From Pseudomonadota bacterium (GTDB taxonomy: Bacteria > Pseudomonadota > Gammaproteobacteria > Burkholderiales > Burkholderiaceae_C): a stretch of DNA of 64,000 nt. Location: assembly GCA_020161065.1 (NCBI GenBank), contig JAIUPH010000005.1:62001-126000 (forward strand), written 5' to 3'. A program made the position numbers and the translations under genes. This document shows, one piece after another, positions 47,124-55,772 of this stretch (position 1 is its first letter; each line of letters begins with the position of its first letter). A model generated the notes under the pieces. That model was not told the DNA's origin and searched no databases. It saw nothing but the letters and a program-made list of their open reading frames with translations.

Positions 47124-49892
47124 ATGGGCAAGACCCGCTCCGTTCCGAGCTACTGCTTCAACTGCGTGTCGGGGCCCGACTTCCTGCGCGTGCGGGTCGA
47201 GGACGGCGTGGCCCGCTGCGTCGAGCCCAACCACGAAGGCGCCGACGTGCATCCGGCGCTCGGCCGGCCCTGCGTGCGCGCCTACGGCCTGGTGCAGAAG
47301 ACCTACAACCCGCACCGCGTGCTGACGCCCATGAAGCGCAGCAACCCGAAGAAGGGCCGCGACGAAGACCCCGGCTTCGTGCCCATTACCTGGGACGAGG
47401 CGCTGGACCTCGTGGCGGCCAAGCTGCAGGACATCCGCGCGCGCGGGCTGATCGACGAGCAGGGCCTGCCGCGCGTGGCCGCCACCTTCGGCCACGGCGG
47501 CACGCCGGCCAGCTACATGGGCACGCTGCCGGCCTTCCTGGGCGCCTGGGGTCCGGTCGACTACAGCATGGGCTCGGGGCAGGGCGTCAAGTGCACGCAC
47601 TCCGAGCATCTCTATGGCGAGTTCTGGCACCGCGGCTTCACGGTCTGCGCCGACACGCCCAACACCAGCTACATCGTCGCCTTCGGCGCCAACGTCGAGG
47701 TGACCGGCGGCGTCTGCGCCGTCAAGCGCCATGCCGATGCGCGCATCCGCGGCGTCAAGCGCGTCTACGTCGAGCCGCATCTGTCGGTCACCGGCGGCTG
47801 TTCGTCGGAGTGGGTGCCGATCAAGCCGAAGACCGACCCCGCCTTCATGCTGGCGATGATCCACGTGCTGCTGTGCGAGGCCGGCGTGCCGCGGCTGGAC
47901 ACCGCCTTCCTGCGCGAGCGCACCGCGTCGCCGTACCTGGTGGGCCCCGACGGCTACTACCTGCGCGACCCGGCGTCGCGCCAGCCGCTGGTATGGGACG
48001 AAGGCAGCGCCGCCGCCGTGCCTTTCGACACCCCCGGCGCACGGCCGGCGCTGGAAGGCCGCTACGCCGTGCCGCAGGCGGTGACGCAAGGGCCCGATGG
48101 CGAGGTGACGGCGTTCAGCGACGTGCAGGGCTGCACCGGCCTGACGATGACGGCCGACGCCATGCGCCCGTACTCGCCCGAATGGGCGCAGGCCATCTGC
48201 GACGTGCCGGCGGCCACCATCCGCCGCATCGCGCTGGAGTACCTGGCGCATGCGTGCATCGGGCAGACCATCGAGATCGACGGCCTCACGCTGCCGCACC
48301 GCCCGGTGGCGGTGACCTTGGGCAAGACCGTCAACAACGGCTGGGGCGCCTTCGAGGCCTGCTGGTCGCGCACCGTGCTGGCCATGCTGGTGGGCGCGCT
48401 CGAAGTGCCGGGCGGCACGCTGGGCACCACGGTGCGGTTGAACAAGCCGCACGACAACCGCCTGCTCAGCGTGGCGCCGGGCGAAGACGGCTTCATGGTG
48501 TGCAACTTCAACCCCACCACGCCCGACCGCTGGCAGGCCACGCCCAGCGGGCGCAACGCCCACCGCACGCTGGTGCCGCACGTCGGCCACTCGCCGTGGA
48601 GCCAGGCGCTGGGCCCCACGCACCTGGCCTGGATGTTCATGCGCGAGGCGCCGCCCAACTGGCCGCAGCCCAGCTTCCCCGAGATCTGGTTCACCTACCG
48701 CACCAACCCGGCCATCGCGTTCTGGCAGACCGGCCACCTCACCGAGACCATCGCGCGCATGCCCTTCGTCGTGGCCTTCGCCTACACGCAGGACGAGACC
48801 AACCACATGGCCGACCTGCTGCTGCCCGAGGCCACCGACCTCGAAGGCACGCAGCTCATCCGCTGCGGCGGCACCAAGTTCATCGAGCAGGCCTGGGCGC
48901 ACCGCGGCGTGGTGCTGCGCCAGCCGGTGGTGCAGCCGCAGGGCGAGGCGCGCGACTTCACCTGGATCGCCACCGAGCTGGCGCGCCGCACCGGCTTGTT
49001 GACGAGTTATGTCGAGCGCATCAACAAGGGCGCCGCGCTGCTGCCGCTGAAGGGCGAGGGCTGGGACTTCAGCCTGCCCACCGACCGCGCGCCCGCGGTC
49101 GACGCCATCTGGGACGCGGTGTGCAAGGCCGCCACCGCCGACCTCACCGGCGGCGCCGACGTGGTGGGGCTGGACGGCATGAAGCAGCGCGGCTTCTACA
49201 CCGTGCCGCACACCCGCGTCGACTGGTACCTGACGCCGACGATGCAGGCGCAAGGCCTGCGCTACGAGCTGCCGTACCAAGAGCGGCTGCTGCGCATCGG
49301 CCGCGAGCTTGAGCGCCGGCTGCACGGCCAGGGCGTGCACTGGTGGGACGAGCAGCTCCGCGAATACCGCGCGCTGCCCGAATGGCACGACGTGCCCGGC
49401 CTGTGGGAGCAGGCCGTGCGCGACGCCGGCGGCGACCCGGCCGACTACCCGTTCTGGGGCATCACCACCAAGAGCATGCAGTACAGCTCGGGCAACAACG
49501 TGGGCATTCCGCTGATGGACGAGGTGGCGCACAACATCCGCGGCCACGGCTGCGTGATCATGAATGTCAGCGCCGCGCGCCAGCTGGGGCTGGCCGACGG
49601 CGACTGGGTCGAGGTCGAATCCACCCACGGCCACACGCGCGGGCAGCTGGCGCTGGTGCAGGGCTGCCGGCCCGACACGGTGGTCATCCCGGGCCAGTTC
49701 AGCCACTGGAAGACGCCGTTCGCCAAGGACCTGAACTACCCCTCGCTGAACGCGGTGACGCCGATGTCGGGCGTGGCGCTGCAGCTCACCGACGCCACCG
49801 GCTCGGGCGCCGACATCGTGCGCGTGCGCGTGCGCCGCGCCGCCGCGCCCGAGGCCGCGCCGCAACCCGCCGGCCACGAGGTGGCGGCGTGA
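47124..49892 (+). CDS. padB: Phenylacetyl-CoA:acceptor oxidoreductase molybdenum subunit PadB
   Basis: DMSO-reductase-family molybdopterin enzyme of 922 aa. PadBCD oxidises phenylacetyl-CoA to phenylglyoxylate with a quinone acceptor in anaerobic phenylacetate catabolism. The opening GKTRSVPSYCFNC is as I recall for PadB. Cluster residues are C11, C14 and C50; the usual third Cys of the C-x2-C-x3-C motif is absent (VSGPD). Family motifs GHGGTPASYMGTLPAFL and WFTYRTNPAIAFWQ follow, and a molybdopterin dinucleotide-binding domain occupies about 760-900. There is no Tat signal in the first residues. The start at 47124 has GGAGACCAGG upstream. Thiosulfate reductase or resorcinol hydroxylase would be alternatives without the pad neighbours. 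Confidence 0.88.
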   Translation: MGKTRSVPSYCFNCVSGPDFLRVRVEDGVARCVEPNHEGADVHPALGRPCVRAYGLVQKTYNPHRVLTPMKRSNPKKGRDEDPGFVPITWDEALDLVAAKLQDIRARGLIDEQGLPRVAATFGHGGTPASYMGTLPAFLGAWGPVDYSMGSGQGVKCTHSEHLYGEFWHRGFTVCADTPNTSYIVAFGANVEVTGGVCAVKRHADARIRGVKRVYVEPHLSVTGGCSSEWVPIKPKTDPAFMLAMIHVLLCEAGVPRLDTAFLRERTASPYLVGPDGYYLRDPASRQPLVWDEGSAAAVPFDTPGARPALEGRYAVPQAVTQGPDGEVTAFSDVQGCTGLTMTADAMRPYSPEWAQAICDVPAATIRRIALEYLAHACIGQTIEIDGLTLPHRPVAVTLGKTVNNGWGAFEACWSRTVLAMLVGALEVPGGTLGTTVRLNKPHDNRLLSVAPGEDGFMVCNFNPTTPDRWQATPSGRNAHRTLVPHVGHSPWSQALGPTHLAWMFMREAPPNWPQPSFPEIWFTYRTNPAIAFWQTGHLTETIARMPFVVAFAYTQDETNHMADLLLPEATDLEGTQLIRCGGTKFIEQAWAHRGVVLRQPVVQPQGEARDFTWIATELARRTGLLTSYVERINKGAALLPLKGEGWDFSLPTDRAPAVDAIWDAVCKAATADLTGGADVVGLDGMKQRGFYTVPHTRVDWYLTPTMQAQGLRYELPYQERLLRIGRELERRLHGQGVHWWDEQLREYRALPEWHDVPGLWEQAVRDAGGDPADYPFWGITTKSMQYSSGNNVGIPLMDEVAHNIRGHGCVIMNVSAARQLGLADGDWVEVESTHGHTRGQLALVQGCRPDTVVIPGQFSHWKTPFAKDLNYPSLNAVTPMSGVALQLTDATGSGADIVRVRVRRAAAPEAAPQPAGHEVAA

Positions 49893-49962
49893 TTCCGCGG
49901 GGCCGCCCGCAGGGCCAGCAAGGCCCGCATGCGGCCGCCGTGCCGCCAGCAGGAGCGCTCAC

Positions 49963-50619
49963 ATGACCCGTTACGTGATGGTGGCCGACCTGCGCCGCTG
50001 CGTCGGCTGCCAGACCTGCACCGCCGCCTGCAAGGAAACCTGCGGCACGCCGCCGGGCGTGCAGTGGCGCCGCGTGCTCGACATCGAGACCGGCGAATAC
50101 CCCGACGTGCGCCGCAGCTTCCTGCCCACCGGCTGCCAGCACTGCGACCAGCCGCCGTGCCTGACGGTGTGCCCGTCCACCGCCACGCGCCAGCGCGCCG
50201 ACGGCATCGTCACCATCGACGCGTCGCTGTGCATCGGCTGTTCGGCCTGCATCGTCGCCTGCCCCTACGAGGCGCGCTACCTGACGCAGGAAACCGCCTT
50301 CGCCTTCGGCGACCAGGCCATGCCGCACGAAGGCCGCCTGGCAGATAAGGCGCGGCTGGGCGTGGTCACCAAGTGCGACTTCTGCGCCGGCCGCGTCGAC
50401 GCCGGCGTGGCCAAGGGCCTGGTGCCCGGCGTCGACCCGGCGGCCACGCCGGTGTGCGCGCAAAGCTGCATCTCGGGCGCGCTGCAGTTCGGCGACCTCG
50501 ACGACCCCGAGAGCCCCGTGGCCCAACTGCTGGCCGAGAACCGCTGGTTCCGCATGCACGAAGAGCTGGGCACCGGCCCGGGTTTCTACTACCTGTGGGA
50601 CCAGGCGCCGCCCGCCTGA
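49963..50619 (+). CDS. padC: Phenylacetyl-CoA:acceptor oxidoreductase iron-sulfur subunit PadC
   Basis: DmsB/NrfC-type ferredoxin subunit of 218 aa with four [4Fe-4S] cysteine groups: CVGCQTCTAACKETC, CQHCDQPPCLTVCP, CIGCSACIVACP and KCDFCAGR with CAQSC. It should pass electrons from PadB to the membrane anchor PadD. It lies 70 bases after padB, with AGGAGCG upstream of the ATG. PadD is not adjacent but encoded on the other strand at 54429-55265. Confidence 0.9.
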   Translation: MTRYVMVADLRRCVGCQTCTAACKETCGTPPGVQWRRVLDIETGEYPDVRRSFLPTGCQHCDQPPCLTVCPSTATRQRADGIVTIDASLCIGCSACIVACPYEARYLTQETAFAFGDQAMPHEGRLADKARLGVVTKCDFCAGRVDAGVAKGLVPGVDPAATPVCAQSCISGALQFGDLDDPESPVAQLLAENRWFRMHEELGTGPGFYYLWDQAPPA

Positions 50620-50695
50620 AGCGCGCGCGGCCGGCCCAAAGCGCCGAAAAAGCAGGTACAACGGCCGACGTGCCAACGCACGAGGTCCGCCGCCG

Positions 50696-50712
50696 CTTCG
50701 CTGTGCGCGAAG
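50696..50712. other. Short hairpin between padC and the RraA-like gene
   Basis: CTTCGC, loop TGTGC, GCGAAG. It lies 77 bases after padC and 52 bases before the RraA-like gene. It could end the padBC transcript, be an operator, or be chance. Confidence 0.3.
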
Positions 50713-50764
50713 ATTGGCGGCGCCCGCATGCCGGTGCATGCGTTTGGATGGAGTGCCTGCAACG

Positions 50765-51457
50765 ATGTCGACCCCGCCGCAAGCCCAGACGGCCCACCAG
50801 GCCCAGCCTGCCGACCCGAACAGCGACCGCCTGCGCGGCTGCTACACCGGTGTCGTGCACGACGTCATGCGCGCCATGGGGCAGGCGAACTTCACGCTGC
50901 CGCCCGAGATCCGGCCGATCTTCCCCGAGGCGGCGATCGCCGGCCCGGCCTTCACCATCGACGGCCAGGTGCGCGCCGGCGCCGATGCGCACGAAACGCT
51001 GCTGGCCTGGACCGGCCTGCTGTCGCAATGCCCGGCCGGCCACCTGTGGGCTTCGCAGCCCAACGACCGCATCGTCGCCCACATGGGCGAGCTGTCGGCC
51101 GAGACGCTGAAGAACAAGGGCGTGCTCGGCTGCGTGGTCGACGGCTTCGTGCGCGACACGAACTTCCTGCTGGGCATCGGCTTCCAGACCTGGTGCCGCG
51201 GCTTCACGCCGCGCGACGTGGTCGGCCATTGGCTGCCGCGGGCGGTCGGCGTCGATATCCGCATCGGCGATGTCGTCATCGAGCCCGGGGACTACCTCGT
51301 CGGCGACCGTGACGGCATGATCCGCGTGCCCCGGGCGTTGCTGGCCGACGTGCTCGACCAATCCGAAGCGGCCATGGCCACCGAGAGCAAGGTGCGCCAG
51401 GCCATCCTCGAAGGGGTCGATCCGCAGCAGGCCTATCTTCGCTTCGGCAAGTTCTGA
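50765..51457 (+). CDS. RraA-family aldolase/decarboxylase-like protein
   Basis: RraA/HMG-aldolase-family protein of 230 aa. The conserved GVLGCVVDGFVRDTNFL holds the Arg-Asp pair used for metal and 2-oxo acid binding in 4-hydroxy-4-methyl-2-oxoglutarate aldolases and oxaloacetate decarboxylases. GDVVIEPGDYLVGDRDGMIRVP near the C-terminus is typical. The ATG at 50765 lacks a strong ribosome site; an upstream start is possible. It is 19 bases before a two-gene UxaA-type dehydratase, suggesting a dehydratase-aldolase sequence on a hydroxylated acid. The substrate is not known. Confidence 0.82.
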   Translation: MSTPPQAQTAHQAQPADPNSDRLRGCYTGVVHDVMRAMGQANFTLPPEIRPIFPEAAIAGPAFTIDGQVRAGADAHETLLAWTGLLSQCPAGHLWASQPNDRIVAHMGELSAETLKNKGVLGCVVDGFVRDTNFLLGIGFQTWCRGFTPRDVVGHWLPRAVGVDIRIGDVVIEPGDYLVGDRDGMIRVPRALLADVLDQSEAAMATESKVRQAILEGVDPQQAYLRFGKF

Positions 51458-51476
51458 AAACCCCGCGGCAGCCGCC

Positions 51477-51812
51477 ATGATCACCATCGACTCCCGGCTT
51501 CTCCTGCTCGACCCGTCGGACAACGTGCTGGTCGCGCGCGCGCGGCTGGCCGCCGGCGAGACCATCGCGGTGGACGGCGCGCTGCTCACGCTGACGGCCG
51601 AACTGCCGCTGGGCCACAAGCTGGCGGGGCGCCGCATCGCCGCCGGCGAGAAGATCCTGAAGTACGGGGCGCCGATCGGCTCGGCCACCGCCGACATCGC
51701 GCCCGGCGAGCATGTCCACGTGCACAACATGAAGAGCGAATACACGCCCACGCACCATCTCTACGACGCCCGGGCCAACGGGGGGCCGGCGTCGCGAAAG
51801 GCATTGCCGTGA
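51477..51812 (+). CDS. UxaA-family dehydratase small subunit (SAF domain)
   Basis: SAF-domain protein of 111 aa, a paralogue of SuyA at 16063. Motifs LPLGHKLAGRRIAAGEKILK and GEHVHVHNMKSEYTPTH match the N-terminal domain of altronate and galactarate dehydratases. It overlaps the large subunit by four bases. With the RraA gene before it and the large subunit after, it forms a three-gene unit. It could be a hexarate/hydroxyacid dehydratase or a second sulfo-lyase; the longer C-terminus differs from SuyA. Confidence 0.82.
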   Translation: MITIDSRLLLLDPSDNVLVARARLAAGETIAVDGALLTLTAELPLGHKLAGRRIAAGEKILKYGAPIGSATADIAPGEHVHVHNMKSEYTPTHHLYDARANGGPASRKALP

Positions 51813-53008
51813 GCATGATGACCGGCTACCCGCGCGCCGACGGCCGCAAGGGCATCCGCAACGTCGCCGTCGTCGCCTACCTCGTGGAATGCGCGCACCA
51901 CGTGGCGCGCGAAATCGCGCAGGGCTTTCGCAGCAGCGAGGTGCAGGTGATCGGCTTTCCCGGCTGCTTTCCCAACGCCTACGGGCAGCGCATGATGGAG
52001 CAGCTGGCCACGCACCCCAACGTGGGCGCGGTGCTGCTGGTGTCGCTGGGTTGCGAGAGCTTCAACCGTTATGCGCTGGCCGAGGCGGTGCGCGCCAGCG
52101 GCCGGCCGGTGCACATCGTCACGATCCAGGAGACGGGCGGCACGCGCTCGTCGATCGCCGCCGGCCGCCGCTGGCTCGAAGAGCAGCTGCCGGCGCTGGC
52201 CGCCGCGCCGCGCCTGCCGATGGCGCTGTCCGAGCTGGTGATCGGCACCGTGTGCGGCGGCTCCGACGGCACCTCGGGCATCACCGGCAACCCGGCCGCC
52301 GGCCGCGCCTTCGACCAGTTCGTCGCCGAAGGCGCGACCTGCATCTTCGAAGAGACCGGCGAGCTGATCGGCTGCGAGCACATCATGGCCGCGCGCGCCG
52401 TGACGCTCGAACTCGGCCGCGAGCTGGAGGCCGCGGTGGCCAAGGCGGCGCGCTACTACGCGACGCTGGGCTACGGCTCGTTCGCCGCCGGCAATGCCGA
52501 TGGCGGCCTGTCGACGATCGAGGAAAAGTCGATGGGCGCCTACGCCAAGTCGGGCGCCTCGCCGATCTGCGGCCTCGTCAAGCCCGGCGACGTGCCGCCG
52601 CGCGGCGGCCTGTACCTGCTGGACGTGGTGCCCGACGGCGAGGTGCGCTTCGGCTTCCCCAACATCAACGACAACGCCGAGATCGCCGAGCTGATCGCCT
52701 GTGGCAGCCATGCGGTGCTGTTCGTCACCGGGCGCGGGTCGGTGGTCGGCTCGCCGATCTCGCCGGTGGTCAAGATCTGCGCCAACCCCGAGACCTACCG
52801 CCGCATGGCCGAAGACATGGACGTCGATGCCGGCGCCATCCTCGAAGGCCGCGCCACGCTGGACGAGGTGGGCCGCGAGATCCACGACCTCGTCGTCGCG
52901 CTGGCCGACGGCCGGCGCACGGCGTCGGAAGAACTGGGCCACCAGGAATTCGTGCTGACCTACAAGGCCTTCGAGCCCATCGGCCCGGCGTGCCTGCCGG
53001 CCCGGTAG
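51809..53008 (+). CDS. UxaA-family dehydratase large subunit
   Basis: UxaA/GarD-type large subunit of 399 aa, homologous to SuyB at 16361 but clearly diverged. Conserved parts: GYPRADGRKGIRNVAVV, LVSLGCESFNR, IGTVCGGSDGTSGITGNPA (Cys for the metal site) and NGD-like AGNADGGLSTIEEKSMG. GTG at 51809 overlaps the small-subunit stop; ATG at 51815 is also possible. It lacks the SuyB-specific opening and reads more like altronate/galactarate dehydratases. The reaction is likely loss of water from a sugar acid-like substrate. Confidence 0.82.
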   Translation: MSMMTGYPRADGRKGIRNVAVVAYLVECAHHVAREIAQGFRSSEVQVIGFPGCFPNAYGQRMMEQLATHPNVGAVLLVSLGCESFNRYALAEAVRASGRPVHIVTIQETGGTRSSIAAGRRWLEEQLPALAAAPRLPMALSELVIGTVCGGSDGTSGITGNPAAGRAFDQFVAEGATCIFEETGELIGCEHIMAARAVTLELGRELEAAVAKAARYYATLGYGSFAAGNADGGLSTIEEKSMGAYAKSGASPICGLVKPGDVPPRGGLYLLDVVPDGEVRFGFPNINDNAEIAELIACGSHAVLFVTGRGSVVGSPISPVVKICANPETYRRMAEDMDVDAGAILEGRATLDEVGREIHDLVVALADGRRTASEELGHQEFVLTYKAFEPIGPACLPAR

Positions 53009-53016
53009 GGAGCGAC

Positions 53017-53031
53017 GGCCGCGCAACGGCC
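53017..53031. terminator. Possible weak terminator
   Basis: GGCCG, loop CGCAA, CGGCC, followed by TTGGTGTTG. It lies between the convergent dehydratase and ligase genes. The short stem makes this tentative. Confidence 0.3.
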
Positions 53032-53044
53032 TTGGTGTTGGCGG

Positions 53045-54397
53045 CTATGCCGCCGCGTCGCGCAGGTCGCGCACCCGCACCGCCTTGCCTTGCGAGCGCG
53101 GCACCGTGCCCGGCGCCAGCACGCGCACGTCGGCGCTGACGCCGATCATCGACTTCACGTGGTGCCGCGTGTCGGCGGCCTGCAGCGCGTAGTCGGCCGC
53201 GGGCAGCGAGGGCAGGGCCTCGACCTCCAGCCGCACGCTATCCAGCGCGCCCTGGCGTTCCAGCACCAGTTGGTAGTGCGGCGACAGCCCGGGCCGGCCG
53301 ACCAGCACGGCCTCGATCTGCGAAGGGTAGACGTTGACGCCGCGGATGATCAGCATGTCGTCGTTGCGGCCGGTCACGCGCAGGATGCGCACATGCGTGC
53401 GGCCGCAGGCGCAAGCGCGGCGATCGAGCCGCGTGATGTCGCGCGTGCGGTAGCGCAGCATCGGCAGCGCCTGCTTGGTCAGCGTGGTGATCACCAGCTC
53501 GCCCGGCTCGCCTTCGGGCACCGGCGCGCCGCTGTCGGGGTCGATCGTCTCGAACAGGAAGTGGTCTTCCCAGCCGTGCAGGCCGCAGCGCGCCACGCAT
53601 TCGCAGGCCACGCCGGGGCCCATGATTTCCGAGAGGCCGTAGATGTCGACCGCGCGCAGCCCCATGCGGGCCTCGATCTCGCGGCGCATCGCCTCGCTCC
53701 AGGGCTCGGCGCCGAACAGGCCGATGCGCAAGCCGCTGCCGCGCAGGTCCACGCCCTGCTGCTCGGCCACCTCGGCGATCGCCAGCGCATACGACGGCGT
53801 GGCGCACAGCACGCGCGGGCGGAAGTCCATGATCAGCGCCACCTGGCGCTCGGTGCCGCCGCCGGAGATCGGCACCACCGGGCAGCCCAGCCGCGTGGCG
53901 CCGTCGTGCGCGCCCAGGCCGCCGGTGAACAAGCCGTAGCCGTACGCGTTGTGCACCAGGTCGCCGGCGCGCACGCCGGCGCCGTGCATCGAGCGCGCCA
54001 CCAGGTCGGCCCAGGTCGACAAGTCCTGCGCGGTGTAGCCCACCACGGTGGGCTTGCCGGTGGTGCCCGACGAGGCATGCAGCCGCGCCAGCTGCGGCAG
54101 CGCGCGCGTGAACAGTCCGAAGGGATAGTGGTCGCGCAAATCGGTCTTCACCATGAACGGCAGCCGCTGCAGCGCGGCCGGCGAATCGACGTCGCGCGGG
54201 TCCGCCAGGCCCGCCGCCTGCAGCCGTTGGCGATGCCAGGGCACGTGGTCCCAGGCGTTGCGCAAGCTGTCCTGCAGGCGCTGCCACTGCAGTGGCTCAA
54301 GCCGTTCGCGCGGCAGGGTTTCGATCGCGGCGTGCAGGCCCGGCGCGGTGGGCGCGGTGGGTGCGGCAAGGTCGGCGGGGGAAGCGATGGCGCCCAT
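53045..54397 (-). CDS. padJ: Phenylacetate-CoA ligase (PaaK/PadJ)
   Basis: Adenylate-forming aryl-CoA ligase of 450 aa. The phosphate loop LHASSGTTGKPTVVGYT is near residues 90-106, YGLSEIMGPGVACEC near 235-250, the RTRDITRLD core near 325-333, and the C-terminal domain with RGVNVYPSQIEAVL near 358-371. It activates phenylacetate with ATP and CoA, giving the substrate of PadBCD. The ATG at 54397 has AAGGAG eight bases upstream and is preferred to a TTG at 54415. It is the last gene of the leftward operon thioesterase-padD-padJ. Confidence 0.92.
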   Translation of the reverse strand: MGAIASPADLAAPTAPTAPGLHAAIETLPRERLEPLQWQRLQDSLRNAWDHVPWHRQRLQAAGLADPRDVDSPAALQRLPFMVKTDLRDHYPFGLFTRALPQLARLHASSGTTGKPTVVGYTAQDLSTWADLVARSMHGAGVRAGDLVHNAYGYGLFTGGLGAHDGATRLGCPVVPISGGGTERQVALIMDFRPRVLCATPSYALAIAEVAEQQGVDLRGSGLRIGLFGAEPWSEAMRREIEARMGLRAVDIYGLSEIMGPGVACECVARCGLHGWEDHFLFETIDPDSGAPVPEGEPGELVITTLTKQALPMLRYRTRDITRLDRRACACGRTHVRILRVTGRNDDMLIIRGVNVYPSQIEAVLVGRPGLSPHYQLVLERQGALDSVRLEVEALPSLPAADYALQAADTRHHVKSMIGVSADVRVLAPGTVPRSQGKAVRVRDLRDAAA

Positions 54398-54428
54398 GAC
54401 GGCTCCTTCGGGCAACGCGGGTCGACGC

Positions 54429-55265
54429 TCAGTGCCGGCCTCGCACCGGCAGGTGCGGCAGCGCGAAGCCTTGCTTGAAGCCGGCGCGCGTGACGAGCAT
54501 GAACTTGAACAGCATGCCGCCGGCGGCGGCCAGGCCGCCGGCCAGCGCCTGCAGCAGGCCTTGCAGCGGCGGCGACAGCGGCGCCGCCAGCACCACGGCC
54601 ACCAGCGCCAGCGGCAGCAGGCTGCCGGCGTTGTAGCCGTGGCCGGCGCGGTCCACGGCGCGCAGCGCCGCGGCCGGCAGGTTGCCGGCCAGCCGGCGGT
54701 ACCAGCGCGCGCCGATCGCGAAGCGCAAGGCCAGCAGCGCGCCGAAGGCGATCCACGCCGCCATGCTGCCGGCGCCCCAGGCCGGCGCGGCCAGCCAGTA
54801 GAGGCCGGCGCCTTCGGTGACGCCGGTGGCCACCAGCAGCGGCACGGTCAGCGGCTCGCGCCAGGCCGGAATGCCGTGCGCCGCCTGCAGGATGCGCGCC
54901 TGGCAGTACAGGAAGGCGGCCGCCAGCAGCGCCGCCAGCGGCTGCAGCACGGGCCACGCCAGCGCGGCGGCGCCGCAGGCCAGCAGCGGCGGCGCCAGCG
55001 CCGCCTCGCGCGACATCCACGAAGTCTGCGGGTGCAAAAACACGTTCAGCGCGCGCCAGGGGCGGCCGATTTCGGCCCACACGCACAGCAGCCCGGCGGC
55101 CACCAGCAGCAGCGCCGCGGCCACCAGCCCCTGGCGCAGGCTGCCTTGCGCGCCGGCCAGCGTGGTGAACAGCAGCAGCCCGCAGCCGGCGCCGCCGCCG
55201 ATGAAGTTGCCGGCCGCGCGCGCGTCCCAATGCCGTTGCTGCCGGGGGTCGGCGTGGCGGTTCAC
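54429..55265 (-). CDS. padD: PadD membrane anchor (DmsC/NrfD-type)
   Basis: Integral membrane protein of 278 aa with about eight hydrophobic segments, resembling DmsC/NrfD quinone-reacting anchors. NFIGGGAGCGLLLFTTLAG at the N-terminus and SLLPLALVAVVLAAPL later are membrane helices. It presumably passes electrons from PadBC to quinone. The start is GTG at 55265, overlapping the thioesterase stop (GTGA). It is separated from padBC by the RraA/UxaA genes and lies on the opposite strand. Confidence 0.8.
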   Translation of the reverse strand: MNRHADPRQQRHWDARAAGNFIGGGAGCGLLLFTTLAGAQGSLRQGLVAAALLLVAAGLLCVWAEIGRPWRALNVFLHPQTSWMSREAALAPPLLACGAAALAWPVLQPLAALLAAAFLYCQARILQAAHGIPAWREPLTVPLLVATGVTEGAGLYWLAAPAWGAGSMAAWIAFGALLALRFAIGARWYRRLAGNLPAAALRAVDRAGHGYNAGSLLPLALVAVVLAAPLSPPLQGLLQALAGGLAAAGGMLFKFMLVTRAGFKQGFALPHLPVRGRH

Positions 55266-55669
55266 GCGAGCCCTGCCTTCTGCGCCTTGGCGGCCAGGCG
55301 CTGCTCGGTCTTCGCCACGTCGACGACGAAGCGCTGGTGGCGGCAGCGGCAGATGGCGTCGATGCCGTCGCTGCCGCTCACGTCGAAGCTCACGCTGCGG
55401 CCCTGCACCTCGGCGATGGCGAGCTGCAGCTCGACCGTCATGCCCATCAGCGTGGCGCCGGTGTGGTCGAGCTCGACGCGCGTGCCCACCGAATCCTCGC
55501 CGGCATCCAGGTGCGCCAGCAGCAGCTCGCGGCAGGCCAGCTCGATGTCGCGCAGCAGCGCCGGCGTGGCATAGACGCGGGCCCGGTCGCCCATGAAGTC
55601 GATCGTGCGCTCGCGGTCGACGGCCACGCGCACGGTGGCGGCCACGCCGGGCTGCAGGCTGGGTTTCAT
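55262..55669 (-). CDS. Thioesterase superfamily protein (FlK-like hotdog fold)
   Basis: Hotdog-fold thioesterase of 135 aa. The opening MKPSLQPGVAATVRVAVDRERTI, split here as LQPGVAATVRV and DRERTIDFMG, and VGTRVELDHTGATLMGMTV match fluoroacetyl-CoA-type thioesterases. CRCRHQRFVVD is cysteine-bearing. It is the first gene of the operon with padD and padJ, with TGGAGATG before the ATG at 55669. It may hydrolyse stalled phenylacetyl-CoA or related acyl-CoA to free CoA. Its position in a pad operon supports this; it is not tested. Confidence 0.82.
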   Translation of the reverse strand: MKPSLQPGVAATVRVAVDRERTIDFMGDRARVYATPALLRDIELACRELLLAHLDAGEDSVGTRVELDHTGATLMGMTVELQLAIAEVQGRSVSFDVSGSDGIDAICRCRHQRFVVDVAKTEQRLAAKAQKAGLA

Positions 55670-55693
55670 GGCGGCATCTCCAGGTAGTGCGGA

Positions 55694-55709
55694 AATGTGG
55701 TACCGGAAT
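55694..55709 (-). promoter_or_regulatory. Palindromic operator-like site in the pad promoter
   Basis: Read on the minus strand it is ATTCCGGTACCACATT, matching the perfect palindrome ATTGCGGTACCGCAAT at the hcr promoter (62301-62316) at 13 of 16 positions, with identical centre CGGTACC. It lies 25 bases upstream of the thioesterase start and 13 bases downstream of the FNR-like box. Confidence 0.5.
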
Positions 55710-55722
55710 GCGCCTGTAGGGC

Positions 55723-55736
55723 TTGATCCAGTGCAA
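55723..55736 (-). promoter_or_regulatory. FNR-like box of the pad operon
   Basis: On the minus strand TTGCACTGGATCAA; on the plus strand TTGATCCAGTGCAA. It fits FNR/Dnr-type sites. If centred at -41.5, transcription would start near 55688, giving a 19-base leader to the thioesterase ATG. Confidence 0.55.
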
Positions 55737-55772
55737 AGGCGCCGCCGCACCCCGGGCAGACCCCGATGGGCG

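Noticed and set aside
47034-49877. A 947-codon minus-strand frame opposite padB
   Set aside because: Shadow of a molybdopterin gene with clear motifs; the composition is biased and no motif is seen.
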